A DNA stretch of 64,000 bases, from NCBI GenBank assembly GCA_900319035.1, contig ONMU01000016.1, positions 1 to 64,000 of the forward strand. Direction: 5' to 3'. A program made the position numbers and the translations under genes. This document shows, piece after piece, positions 55,701-63,603 of the stretch. Source of the stretch: an uncultured Bacteroidales bacterium (GTDB lineage: Bacteria; Bacteroidota; Bacteroidia; Bacteroidales; Paludibacteraceae). Each line of letters begins with the position of its first letter. Positions within the stretch are counted from its first letter, which is position 1. Below the pieces are notes generated by a model. That model ran no database searches and was not told the DNA's origin. It saw only the letters and a program-made list of their open reading frames with translations.

Positions 55701-57790
55701 CTCACCGGATCTCCCGTAGGCATACCGTTTGCATCCAAAGCAGGGATCATATAATGGTGGTTTCCTCCCTCATCATCCTCGAGGTATTGGCGGAAGAAAG
55801 ACAATGCCTCACCTAAGTCCTTGATAGGCACATCCCAACTATCACCCTCTTTCGGACGTTGCACAAACGCGCCGGACTCATCGAAGGAACCTTTACGGTT
55901 CGGGTCGATGAAGAGCGTAGGCAGCAGATCTCCTCCTTCTGTCCTACCCTCTTCTCCCTGCTGCGGGATCAGTTCATAAGTCAGCGGGTCGGGACGACGC
56001 ACCAATGCACCGAGCGTAGAAACCGGCTCGAACGGGTTCGTTACGACACCATAGTCCGTATGCGCATGAACAAGCCATTTGGACGAGTTTTGTACAGAGC
56101 TATTCCACTGCACACCCTTCTGATCCAGCGCCGAATACGAGGTCAAGTGCCAGATACGAGGACCCGGGATATCTACCGTCCTTGCCAGATGCATAAACAC
56201 ACCGGCACCGTAGATACCGTTCTCCGGATCGTAGGTATCCCAGTTATTCGGATCCACCGTAGGCGAGAAGAAACAAGGGTGGTTGGAGTTCGAGCCCTTG
56301 ATAGGCAGATTAGAGCGATCCAAGGAGAAGACTTTCTCTTTCTTCACACCCGTCCAATCCGATATATCATGGTTCATAAACGCCGTATGGAAGACGAAGA
56401 TCTCATGCGTCTCTTTCGATCCCGATTGACGCACAGAGGCAAACTGAATATCATTATTCGACTCACAACGGTTACCCCAGAACACGGAGTTGAAGATCAT
56501 ACCGCAGTTACGCACATAGATACCTCCGGTACGTCCGTGACGACGACCATAATAGGTAACATCCGGACCGGAACAGTTGTTAGCCGTGACGGTACAGTGG
56601 TTGACCGTACCACCCTCGGCGAGGTAGATACCGCCGCCTTCAGCGTTCGCGGTGTTATTATTGATCACACAGGCCGCAGCATAGGGAGAATAGAAATCCG
56701 TAATGGTATCTTGCGCCAAGACAGGGTTCGCTACACGCACATCCCATGGATACTCGTCGGGCACATGGCTGATCATCAGACCACCACCGCAACGCGCTGC
56801 ACAAGAGGTAATATGGCTATGACCGATCGAGCCCTCATGGTCAATACAGACACCACCACCGTAGCCCTCTACCACACCTACACCCATCGATTGACAGGTA
56901 TGTACGTAGCAAAAATCGATCTCACCACCGCCGTCGGCGTAAATACCACCGCCTCGCAGGGTAGCGTTGCATCGCTCAACGATACAGTTCCGCAGTGTGG
57001 AGTTACCCACCATATAGACACCACCACCGTACGCCGTATGCTCACGCATCAGCGTATTACGCGAAGAGGCGTTACCACTGGAGATGACACATCCGTCCAG
57101 AGAGGCAGGGTTGACCAGAGGCTTATAGTGATCTTTCAAGGCATCATCAGATACCGTGTATTTACCGTTCGTAGCAAACCATACTACGTGATAAGAGCTG
57201 GCAGGATAAGTCGTGTTATATCGTCCTCGGATAGAGTCGAACTTATAGGAGACGACAGCCGAGGAGTGGTTTCCGGTCAGGATAGTCTTATGCTGCAGAT
57301 CCCATTGAGAGGCGATCTCCGAAGCCGAGATGACACCTACACCGTGGGGATCCGCCCAGTTATCCTTGCATTTCTTGCCGTTCACCATCATACGGTCACC
57401 CGGCGTAGGCTCGTTCACTCGCGCATACGCTGTATCGGGGTTAAAGCCACCATAGACATGAATACCGCTGTAGATCTTAAACGAGGTATTAAGCATCGAA
57501 CCACCGCTGTTCTCTGTGGACTCCGTAGGGATATAGGTACCGGCAGCTATATACACCGAACCCGAAGTGAGGTGGTGCTGCTCCATGTATTCACGCAGAT
57601 CATTGATCGCATCCTGAATACGGTCTTTCGCCGTAGCCCAAGAGCGACCGTCGTTGTTATACGATCCCGTGGTACGATTGACATAACGAATCGTATCCGT
57701 TTGCGCAGATACTACAGATAGGCGACTCAGGCTCGGCAGTATCACCAAACCCAACACCAATAATGCTATTTTTAATCTTTCAACTCTCAA
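52766..57790 (-). CDS. Giant beta-helix protein, N-terminal segment
   Basis: 1,674 codons. A signal peptide is followed by module 1 (TDTIRYVNRTTGSYNNDGRSWATAKDRIQDAIND, GSVYIAAGTYIP, YGGF) and parallel beta-helix turns rich in NCxVxxC and GGGIY repeats (GGGVYMVGNSTLRNCIVERC). Module 2 begins near residue 630, module 3 near 1130-1150 (DVGAVENTDLPEAGAVIYV). The end is a carbohydrate-binding-like jelly roll (RLQIDLGAYY ... ITFYILDANEDIVAEQPLY) cut by TAA. As a stand-alone product it would be secreted but lack a sorting tail. It is the fifth gene of the operon, 22 bp after the second lipoprotein. Confidence 0.85.
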   Translation of the reverse strand: MRVERLKIALLVLGLVILPSLSRLSVVSAQTDTIRYVNRTTGSYNNDGRSWATAKDRIQDAINDLREYMEQHHLTSGSVYIAAGTYIPTESTENSGGSMLNTSFKIYSGIHVYGGFNPDTAYARVNEPTPGDRMMVNGKKCKDNWADPHGVGVISASEIASQWDLQHKTILTGNHSSAVVSYKFDSIRGRYNTTYPASSYHVVWFATNGKYTVSDDALKDHYKPLVNPASLDGCVISSGNASSRNTLMREHTAYGGGVYMVGNSTLRNCIVERCNATLRGGGIYADGGGEIDFCYVHTCQSMGVGVVEGYGGGVCIDHEGSIGHSHITSCAARCGGGLMISHVPDEYPWDVRVANPVLAQDTITDFYSPYAAACVINNNTANAEGGGIYLAEGGTVNHCTVTANNCSGPDVTYYGRRHGRTGGIYVRNCGMIFNSVFWGNRCESNNDIQFASVRQSGSKETHEIFVFHTAFMNHDISDWTGVKKEKVFSLDRSNLPIKGSNSNHPCFFSPTVDPNNWDTYDPENGIYGAGVFMHLARTVDIPGPRIWHLTSYSALDQKGVQWNSSVQNSSKWLVHAHTDYGVVTNPFEPVSTLGALVRRPDPLTYELIPQQGEEGRTEGGDLLPTLFIDPNRKGSFDESGAFVQRPKEGDSWDVPIKDLGEALSFFRQYLEDDEGGNHHYMIPALDANGMPTGDPVRYEYVQILVKEGTLTTVGHGNYLDQNIRSAAIRLVSHMRLYGGYPSSLTGINTEGRNPRSYKSIITSNISDIHGEAAYQNNSAHVVAMVNAEHTIIDGFTLSDANTHNVYLSNSAKAGGGILVNNSSVDADRRINMVGNQIRNCAITNCSSPKGAAVYVNGEHPMDDDEICYAELLLSNCIIRNNSADYTKDDETINDHGIITANGRAYVHVEHCTVVNNVGFPFKADSKDTENDGPIICPHEEHGHESVYHGYIRVDNSLVFCNSDVAVEDHSQLAQVGHVMSVNEDGQQYVFGKYNLFDADLILHQANPQQPRGFFANGYTVPMPENFLPDGVTSHFIDDIADIPADSAGRANKCIFTRTDITAPTFPTFRNPSRNVGHSPTGDKPLYGGIVSYEPLTTNPCINAAGRDAYTTYYDYDRSDITKRDRGGAPDVGAVENTDLPEAGAVIYVTPEGAGKRDGSSWSNAIAGNTVYRLYDAPAADGDSVDVASGARLINQSTGAPVTTEDTRYCGGYAQKYIYPIFTDRGRNISRNVEINKYIGGDSPRMDTIGIDTTANASMSFKYNNGTIPADYVSSLAPDPKYPYGEMSGVSRYVYRSAYNYSPLTEDAKSVMLDGTVPNPGKPGVTEMVNSGRLVVRNERTENYVSGLQYAVEQASAYNKSIHKDSVQVWVGAGKYTDYKGYIMRDSVSVYGGFPVGKFPAPGMNERRALMSDVVAIPKSKENEDLDAGDYESILQISDVNPKKSNTQIEPTAIKFTDDSATVKLYITNNVTKLSDHNTINYYRWIEGTDVSSTYMRYPDMLNGSTNVFGQRYKDPSGGTKKVDRTRTTGNWGGIIWSNQDVVYQYFGDSWKNTYENHSWELVYEDRTNNICWNSFKFDNARTVVDADGNSLGTVPRGMELTGVMNTMSVWQTMKYVPAGSYRLQIDLGAYYTNYPDETNTGITFYILDANEDIVAEQPLYCKDHKLKRYTFAFE

Positions 57791-57811
57791 TTTTCAACCC
57801 TCTATTATCTT

Positions 57812-58873
57812 TCAATTATTAACAACTTTCGTTTCCGTAGTGTTCTCCAAGACCTTGGCGATATTGAAATTCGCGCGAAGCCAAGGTACAAACACGGAGG
57901 ATGTATCGATTTCCAGTTTGAGCGTAGGACGATAGTCATTGCCGTTGGCATTGGTCTCCATGCTCATCTGAAGCGGAAAATAATGCTCATCTCCGGTCAC
58001 GGTATAAGGGATGGTGTAGAAATAGGCTCTACCCTCCCACCAGAGTCCCTCGTCCGATGCGGTGACGATATTCGGTACGGTGAAGCCTGTCGTCAAGACA
58101 GCGGCTTTCTCGTTTCGCATCGGGCGGAAACAATAGGCGTAGTCGTTAAAGAGATTACGCGCCTCCATCCTCGTCAAACGGATTCCGGGAGGAGGAGTCA
58201 GACGAACCGACTTCTCTACATTCCACTTGATATCCACCTTCGCTGCTACGTGGTAAAGCATCAATCGTACATAAGGCACTTTCTGAGCAAAACTATTGAA
58301 GGCGCCGTAATAATCTCCGTCCACCTCGTAGTTATAAGGCGTAGCATAGATGTGCTGGAGGTTCGGCTGGACATTCGCGGCAGCGGTGTTAAAGCTCAGA
58401 TTCAGCACGTCCTCCAAATTAGAGATGGCATTCAGATCCATATTGAAGGTGAGCGGCACCGCCGAGGCGATTCCATAGACACGCCCCTCAAACGGATCAT
58501 CGATCAGCATCTCATATTTGCCGTTGTACTGGAAAATACTATCCCCCGGCGTACTTAATCGTCCGGTATAGCGCGTCCGAGTCCAATCCTCTTCCTCTAA
58601 GGTATCTTTCTCTATCTTCCATAACGACCAGTTACCACCGGCTTCCTTTTTCAATACGATGAAATAGATATAGTTCGGCAGCACAAAGGTCTCCGTAGTC
58701 CCAGGGTCGCCAATGACTCTGCGGACAGGTGCTCCCGAACGTATCTGAAGCTCGTCCATAGGCAGCGAGATAGAGATAGGCAGCCCCACCTTTTGAAGGG
58801 ACTCATGCGCTCCATGCTCACAGCTTGTGAAGAGCACGAAAAGCAATATCCATATGTACCATTTTCCTTTCAT
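57812..58873 (-). CDS. Fimbria-associated lipoprotein
   Basis: A protein of about 353 aa. The lipoprotein signal is MKGKWYIWILLFVLFTSCE, with the lipobox cysteine at residue 18. The mature part has beta-rich segments such as ISISLPMDELQIRS, YIYFIVLKKE, VRLMLYHVAAKVDIKWNV (the conserved AAKVDI core of Fim/Mfa-type proteins) and PLQMSMETNANGNDYRPTLKLEIDTSS. The ATG at 58873 overlaps the upstream stop as TAATG. It probably is an accessory or tip-type fimbrillin-like subunit. It lies between the FimB/Mfa2-like gene and the giant gene. The exact family is uncertain. Confidence 0.75.
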   Translation of the reverse strand: MKGKWYIWILLFVLFTSCEHGAHESLQKVGLPISISLPMDELQIRSGAPVRRVIGDPGTTETFVLPNYIYFIVLKKEAGGNWSLWKIEKDTLEEEDWTRTRYTGRLSTPGDSIFQYNGKYEMLIDDPFEGRVYGIASAVPLTFNMDLNAISNLEDVLNLSFNTAAANVQPNLQHIYATPYNYEVDGDYYGAFNSFAQKVPYVRLMLYHVAAKVDIKWNVEKSVRLTPPPGIRLTRMEARNLFNDYAYCFRPMRNEKAAVLTTGFTVPNIVTASDEGLWWEGRAYFYTIPYTVTGDEHYFPLQMSMETNANGNDYRPTLKLEIDTSSVFVPWLRANFNIAKVLENTTETKVVNN

Positions 58874-59904
58874 TAGCCGGTGATTACCTCGTAATCCGAT
58901 CCTTTTTTCCAATCCAGTGTGACCGATGCGCCCACTTCGGTGGTGCCTACCACTTGTACCGATCCGTCGTCGCCTATCTGCAGCTTGAGGATCTCTATCT
59001 TACCCGCCTTGAGCGGTTTATGAACAGAGAGGAGCGTCTCTGTGATCTTATTATCTAAGGTACGTACGTGTACGCGTACCTGCCAAAGCCCTTTATCCTC
59101 ACTCGGCGCTCTCTTCGCCATCGGAGCAGCCGTCGTAAGGCTGTCGCGCGAAGGGAATGAGACCATACCGTAGCAACGGTCGTTCACCTTCTCAGCCATA
59201 ATACAGGATGAGTAGTTGAAACGATAAATACTGTCGTTGACGTAGAAATGCGAGGCAGTACCGCTCAGAGAGATCTCCTCCACCCTCGCTAATTTCTCTT
59301 TTACCGTGTCCATAAAAACGACTGCTACCGCGCTGCTCACCATATACAGATGTACGTCAAAGGAGAGGTTGGTATCTTTCGGCATATACATCGTCTTACG
59401 CGCTGTATAGACGGCAGTGGGATGTGAAGGCAGGGTGTCCAGTTCGCGCTGGGCTACGCAAACAGTCGGCGCCAACTCAGCTCCCGTAACCTTCACATTC
59501 GAGTTATTCAACACATTGACTACCGCTAAATGTCGATAATCCTCGCGCGGGATAGTCAGCGTATAACTCTTCGCCGTCGCGTCAATGATCTCGAAACTAT
59601 GGTGTCTTAGTTCGTCGGTTCCATCCAAGGAATAGAAACTCATATCCAGATCGTGCGCTGTGCCGGTAAAAATAGGTTCCGACCATTTCTTGAGCGCATC
59701 GGCTACGGGTTTCTCTTTTGCCGACGATAAATCCTCATCGATCATCGTATGGATCTCCATGACGAGATTCATACGATAACGGATGAGATAATTGAGGAAC
59801 GAGTCCTCCTGATTGTCGCAGACCGACAGGTCATCGTCAATGAGACGACAACCTGTGGTTGCAACAAGCAACGCCAATAATACTATGTATTGTTTGGCTT
59901 TCAA
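58873..59904 (-). CDS. FimB/Mfa2-like fimbrial anchor lipoprotein
   Basis: A 343-aa lipoprotein beginning MKAKQYIVLLALLVATTGC. The downstream pattern CRLIDDDLSVCDN is typical of FimB/Mfa2 proteins, which anchor and limit the length of Bacteroidales fimbriae. Other features: SYTLTIPREDYRHLAVVNVLNNS, TARKTMYMPKDTNLSFDVHLYMVSSAVAVVFMD, LWQVRVHVRTLDNKITETLLSV and a late VTLDWKKGSDYEVI. No ATG fits the signal peptide; the start is TTG at 59904 with an in-frame stop just upstream. It lies 15 bp after the Mfa1-like gene, as expected for major subunit then anchor. Confidence 0.85.
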   Translation of the reverse strand: MKAKQYIVLLALLVATTGCRLIDDDLSVCDNQEDSFLNYLIRYRMNLVMEIHTMIDEDLSSAKEKPVADALKKWSEPIFTGTAHDLDMSFYSLDGTDELRHHSFEIIDATAKSYTLTIPREDYRHLAVVNVLNNSNVKVTGAELAPTVCVAQRELDTLPSHPTAVYTARKTMYMPKDTNLSFDVHLYMVSSAVAVVFMDTVKEKLARVEEISLSGTASHFYVNDSIYRFNYSSCIMAEKVNDRCYGMVSFPSRDSLTTAAPMAKRAPSEDKGLWQVRVHVRTLDNKITETLLSVHKPLKAGKIEILKLQIGDDGSVQVVGTTEVGASVTLDWKKGSDYEVITG

Positions 59905-59919
59905 ACTTCTCTAAACAGA

Positions 59920-61665
59920 TTATTGGAAGTCAATGTTATACGTGTGACCTGCTTTCCAACTCAGATCCACCGAGAAACCGAGTTCCAATTTCGGGGTACG
60001 GAGATCCGGGATGGTGTTGTAAGCCGTCTTGAGGTTCTTCAACGTCAGGTTAGCCGTAGTGGTATAGTCCTGCTTGAAAACGTGACCCGCGGTCTCGGTA
60101 GCTTTGGTTGCATCCAACTCAGCTACTACGTAGAACTTGCCGCCTGCCGGGATCAACTGATCGTTAGCACCGTAGAAGTCCACACCGGTGGTGTTCACCA
60201 TCTCTACAGCGACACGTACGTTCTGCGTACCGTTCTCCAAAACAAGAGTATGGTTTACAGAAGAAGCAGCGGTAGTAGCCTTCATCGTACCATCGGTCAT
60301 CACGTTATCATAAACGGTGAGCTCGTCACCAGATCCAGTGCTGGTGAAGTCAAAGTTAACAGACTGCTGACCACCTACGAGTACTGCGGTAACAGGGAAA
60401 CCAGCCGATGCATTTACAGCGGTAGCGATACCGACAGCTTCCTGACTACGGTCAGCCAACGAAGCTGCATCAAGCTTAACGGTTACATCCAAACGAGCTA
60501 CGGCGTACTGAATCTTATCCTTGATAGCTACGGCGCGGGTCAAAGAGTTGACGTTAGTCGGTGCAGTATGGAGCGCCAAAATGTCATTCCATGAATTGGT
60601 CGTACTTGCGTAAGCTGTTGCTTGGGAAACATTAGAGGTCTTGATGGTCGAGTTCACATAATACCAGAGTTGTGCCGGATAGGTGAAAGCATACGGACGA
60701 GCCATATTCGAATATAGACCTTCTATGAAAGAGTGAGAACCAGCATCCCACTTAACATCAATACATCCTTGCGGCAGATCGTACTCAGCAGGGAAGTTAT
60801 CCAAGTCGCTAATCAGCTCTACTTCGTCAGAAGCGTTTACGGTAGCATAAGTTCCATTAGCAATCGCCTTTGCAATTTCGTCAGCCAAGATATTATGTGC
60901 TCTCAGCGGTTTGAGCGATTTGTTGAGATCGGTCAGAACGCGCTCTACCTCTGCAGAAGACAGACCGTGAAGCGAGCTAAACGTAGTAAAAAGCGCAGCC
61001 ATAGCAGCATCCTCTGTCTCGTACCAAGCTTTAATAACACCATTTGTAGCATTAGCGATGCTGGTCAAATAAGCCATCAGCATACCACCATGACCGGTAG
61101 TTGTCATCATCGCCGATACTTCACCGGAATCGTGAATACGCTCCAGACCGAACTGGAAAGCAGAAGGCTGGAGTGTCAAGTCCGGCATCACGAGAGAACC
61201 TACCTGGAACTTTGTTCCGGAAGCTGCTGATTTAGCATAGAACAGGAAAGAAGCTGTAGTCAAAGGAATATCCACATCCTGATACACCTTTGCCCGATTA
61301 GCCTTGGTGTCCACCTCGGATTTTGCCAAGGGATCCAAGACGATGTTCGAACCCAGACGGAAATCAGAACCGGTGATCTCGCCCGGTTTAGCAAACGGAA
61401 TCAGGGTAATACCCGTCATTCCTTGGAATTGATCAATTCCATCCCTTTGCACGGTAGTGGACGGCATACGGTTGGCACCGTTCTTCAGCTGGCTCGGCAT
61501 CGAAATAGCGAACTGGGTTTTTACCACCTCGTTCTTGCCCTGCGGAGTCTCAGCAGCCTGCTGTACTTCGGGCTCTTTTTCTTTGTCTTTCTTGCAAGAA
61601 ACCAGCACTACTGAGCTTGCCATGATCATTGCCATAAAGCAAGCCATTGTTTTTACAGTTTTCAT
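59920..61665 (-). CDS. Mfa1/FimA-like major fimbrial subunit
   Basis: A 581-aa lipoprotein precursor: signal MKTVKTMACFMAMIMASSVVLVSC, lipobox cysteine 24, then a charged propeptide (KKDKEKEPEV). The first transthyretin-like domain contains VKTQFAISMPSQLKNGANRMP and VQRDGIDQFQGMTGITLIPF, a pattern of Mfa1-like shaft proteins. A long middle insertion with PYAFTYPAQLWYYVNSTI follows, and the C-terminal domain ends VDLSWKAGHTYNIDFQ, the donor-strand-type ending. In Porphyromonas such subunits are Arg-protease matured and polymerise by strand exchange; that mechanism is inferred here. Followed by anchor genes and preceded by an OmpA-like gene. Confidence 0.87.
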   Translation of the reverse strand: MKTVKTMACFMAMIMASSVVLVSCKKDKEKEPEVQQAAETPQGKNEVVKTQFAISMPSQLKNGANRMPSTTVQRDGIDQFQGMTGITLIPFAKPGEITGSDFRLGSNIVLDPLAKSEVDTKANRAKVYQDVDIPLTTASFLFYAKSAASGTKFQVGSLVMPDLTLQPSAFQFGLERIHDSGEVSAMMTTTGHGGMLMAYLTSIANATNGVIKAWYETEDAAMAALFTTFSSLHGLSSAEVERVLTDLNKSLKPLRAHNILADEIAKAIANGTYATVNASDEVELISDLDNFPAEYDLPQGCIDVKWDAGSHSFIEGLYSNMARPYAFTYPAQLWYYVNSTIKTSNVSQATAYASTTNSWNDILALHTAPTNVNSLTRAVAIKDKIQYAVARLDVTVKLDAASLADRSQEAVGIATAVNASAGFPVTAVLVGGQQSVNFDFTSTGSGDELTVYDNVMTDGTMKATTAASSVNHTLVLENGTQNVRVAVEMVNTTGVDFYGANDQLIPAGGKFYVVAELDATKATETAGHVFKQDYTTTANLTLKNLKTAYNTIPDLRTPKLELGFSVDLSWKAGHTYNIDFQ

Positions 61666-61746
61666 TGTTTTGAAAAATTTTAATTGGTTAATAAAGTTAA
61701 TTAATTTGGTTGTTAACTATTGTTTAGCATGAGCCTTTGCTCACTT

Positions 61747-61802
61747 TTTCAGTTTTCAGATTTCAGTTTTCAGATTTCAGTTTTCAGATTTCAGTTTTCA
61801 GT
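61747..61802 (-). repeat. TTTTCAGATTTCAG array at the end of the OmpA-like gene
   Basis: Alternating TTTTCAG and ATTTCAG 7-mers. The TGA stop of the OmpA-like gene (61800-61798) is part of the array. The rest of the 132-bp gap to the Mfa1-like gene shows no promoter. Confidence 0.9.
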
Positions 61803-63174
61803 CATACACCGGTTCGCAGAAGACGGTGATACATCCTAAGTTACGCAAGATCCGCTTCAACTCATCCCGCATATAGCGGTAGGTAGCACCGCCATGGAGT
61901 TTCTTGATCAGCATCTCGCGCTTATCCGGATCCGGCTCGGTATCCATGATCCGGAAGACCTCGTCCCTACCCTCGAACTCTACATGCGAGAGATGGTACC
62001 TCAGCTCCGCCCAGCTTTCACCTCCATTGCAGACACTAAACACGCTGTCCGGCAAAGAAGGATAGAGGCTCTTGATATAGTCCTTGATGGTCTGGGCACG
62101 GCTGCCTGCCAGACGGTTGTTGTAGCTCACACGTCCGTCGAACGAAGCGTAACCCACGATCTGGATATGTGTGATACGGATCAGACTGTCCGACACGGCA
62201 TCGCCGATGATCGTCATGATACTATCCATCAACTTATCATTCTCGATAAAGGAGCGGTCCATCTTCGTTACGTTCACATCGAAATAGATAAACGTATTAC
62301 GCGGATCGGCACTCATCGCCATCGTCTGGTTGTACGGCTCGTATTCCTCCTCGCTACGCAAGAGACGACTTCTCAACTGCTGCATATGATCCACCTCCAC
62401 CTCAAACGGCTCTACCTTAGCAACCACCGGCATCACGGCAAAACCCAGAGGCACCGTCAGCCTACTTGCTCCTATACGCTCCTCCGGCTCTTCCTCCACG
62501 ATCGTATCGACAGGCTCTTCCGGCGCCTGATCGAGTTTCTCGCAGTCACAACGGCGAGCCAGACTCAGCTCATCGCCGCCAAGAGGCACAACTAAATTCA
62601 CACCTATCTTAGGCAAAGCGAACCAGTGACCGGAACGAGCTGTCTGTTTACCGCAATGCTTACACTCATACTCTTTGTACCATGTGTAGCCGGCATCAAT
62701 ACCCGCCTCCAGCTCTATGCTGAAATGCGGCGAAATGGGGAAATGCCATCCAAAACTCTCTCCTACCATCACTGCATCGCCTTGGTAGCGGTGATCCTTC
62801 ACCTGCTTGTACATCCAACTCACAGGCCACGCATTGCCTGCTACATTGTAATGCGCATAGGCTGCATTGAAGGAGAAGAAGCCACGGTTGAACACATGGC
62901 AGAACCAATATCGGGGAGCGACGCTCACAGAGACGTGACGCCACTTCGGGAACTTCGTATCTTTGATCGGGAAAGGATTAAATCCGACCCCTGCCTCAAT
63001 AGACCACTGGTCGGTCAGACGGAACTCTAACTGCAGATTAGGCGTCAGAATAGCGTCGTACGCGAGGTTGTTCTTGAGGGCAACGATCTCGGTCTTCTGC
63101 TTCGGAAGCGTGTCCTTATTATTCACGCGCGTATCCGCGCCTACGCTCATGCCGAAAGCACACGAAAAAAACAT
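61798..63174 (-). CDS. DUF3575 and OmpA-like outer-membrane protein of the fimbrial operon
   Basis: A 458-aa protein. The N-terminal half matches DUF3575: KNNLAYDAILTPNLQLEFRLTDQWSIEAGVGFNPFP, APRYWFCHVFNRGFFSFNAAYAHYN and LPKIGVNLVVPLGG, a small beta-barrel. A Cys pair (CKHCGKQ) sits in a loop. The C-terminal half resembles OmpA peptidoglycan-binding domains: TFIYFDVNVTKMDRSFIENDKLMDSIMTII, IQIVGYASFDGRVSYNNRLAGSRAQTIKDYI. Proteins of this type lead Bacteroidales fimbrial operons. The signal sequence is short; an in-frame TAG lies just upstream of the ATG. First gene of the operon, 230 nt behind its promoter. Confidence 0.85.
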   Translation of the reverse strand: MFFSCAFGMSVGADTRVNNKDTLPKQKTEIVALKNNLAYDAILTPNLQLEFRLTDQWSIEAGVGFNPFPIKDTKFPKWRHVSVSVAPRYWFCHVFNRGFFSFNAAYAHYNVAGNAWPVSWMYKQVKDHRYQGDAVMVGESFGWHFPISPHFSIELEAGIDAGYTWYKEYECKHCGKQTARSGHWFALPKIGVNLVVPLGGDELSLARRCDCEKLDQAPEEPVDTIVEEEPEERIGASRLTVPLGFAVMPVVAKVEPFEVEVDHMQQLRSRLLRSEEEYEPYNQTMAMSADPRNTFIYFDVNVTKMDRSFIENDKLMDSIMTIIGDAVSDSLIRITHIQIVGYASFDGRVSYNNRLAGSRAQTIKDYIKSLYPSLPDSVFSVCNGGESWAELRYHLSHVEFEGRDEVFRIMDTEPDPDKREMLIKKLHGGATYRYMRDELKRILRNLGCITVFCEPVYD

Positions 63175-63403
63175 CCATCCTACCCTACTCCTAAACTGTA
63201 ATTGTAAGTCTGCGCCGATATGTGAAAATACTAAAAGAAAAAATGAAAGAAATCAATTTTTAATTCAAGTACAATAAATTTTCACATCGGTTGTATAGAA
63301 TGATTAAATTTTGCTTTGCAGGAGTGCTTAAAAGTTACGAAGTTTGAAGCGCAAAACGAGCAAAATATCACTCAATCCAGTATGTTAAATTTTAATTTGA
63401 CTG

Positions 63404-63435
63404 CAAAGGTACTGCTTTTTTTTGATACCTGCAAA
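63404..63435 (-). promoter_or_regulatory. Promoter of the fimbria/giant-protein operon
   Basis: On the minus strand TTTG (63435-63432), 20 bp, TACCTTTG (63411-63404) then CA. It gives a leader of about 220 nt before the OmpA-like ATG. That leader (63175-63400) is AT-rich and shows no gene or obvious riboswitch. Confidence 0.75.
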
Positions 63436-63544
63436 TTTTTTGACACTTTTTTGACAAAAAAAATGCATTTTGCAACATATACAACACAAAATGTCGTTAA
63501 TTACTTGATTTTTAAGGGCATGAGGGTATAATTTTTCATTTTTT

Positions 63545-63576
63545 TTTGTTTATGTCAAAAAAAAGATGTACCTTTG
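63545..63576 (+). promoter_or_regulatory. Promoter of the CcdA/ArsG-like gene
   Basis: TTTG (63545-63548), 20 bp, TACCTTTG (63569-63576) followed by CA, with the spacer word TTATGTCA. Divergent from the fimbrial promoter. Confidence 0.8.
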
Positions 63577-63603
63577 CACGATTTTTTGAGAAGAAAGACA
63601 ATT

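Larger units (their letters stand above)
43126..57790 (-). pseudogene. Giant modular beta-helix surface protein gene, interrupted twice
   Basis: About 4,880 codons readable as one protein if two lesions are ignored. It has an N-terminal signal peptide (KIALLVLGLVILPSLSRL, cleaved near VSAQ) and about seven right-handed beta-helix modules. Modules open with a YV...DGxSWxxA...LQxAID pattern and close with DxGAYEY-type ends (near 54400, 51370, 47490, 45920 and 44920). A C-terminal tail (LHIRGLIKGDRIAVYSPAGQ ... GYIVLVNDKPHKVV) resembles T9SS type A sorting domains. Lesion 1: in-frame TAA at 52768-52766 inside a jelly-roll strand (YTFAFE-stop-PSDGDLTVRIM). Lesion 2: an extra T near 50265-50266. 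The start is TTG at 57790 within a short repeat. Segments are listed separately. Confidence 0.85.

Noticed and set aside
55859..57721. A 620-codon open frame on the plus strand opposite the giant gene
   Set aside because: It is antisense to a convincing beta-helix coding region, has Arg/Thr/Ile-rich composition with no domain, signal or promoter, and mirrors the sense codon pattern.
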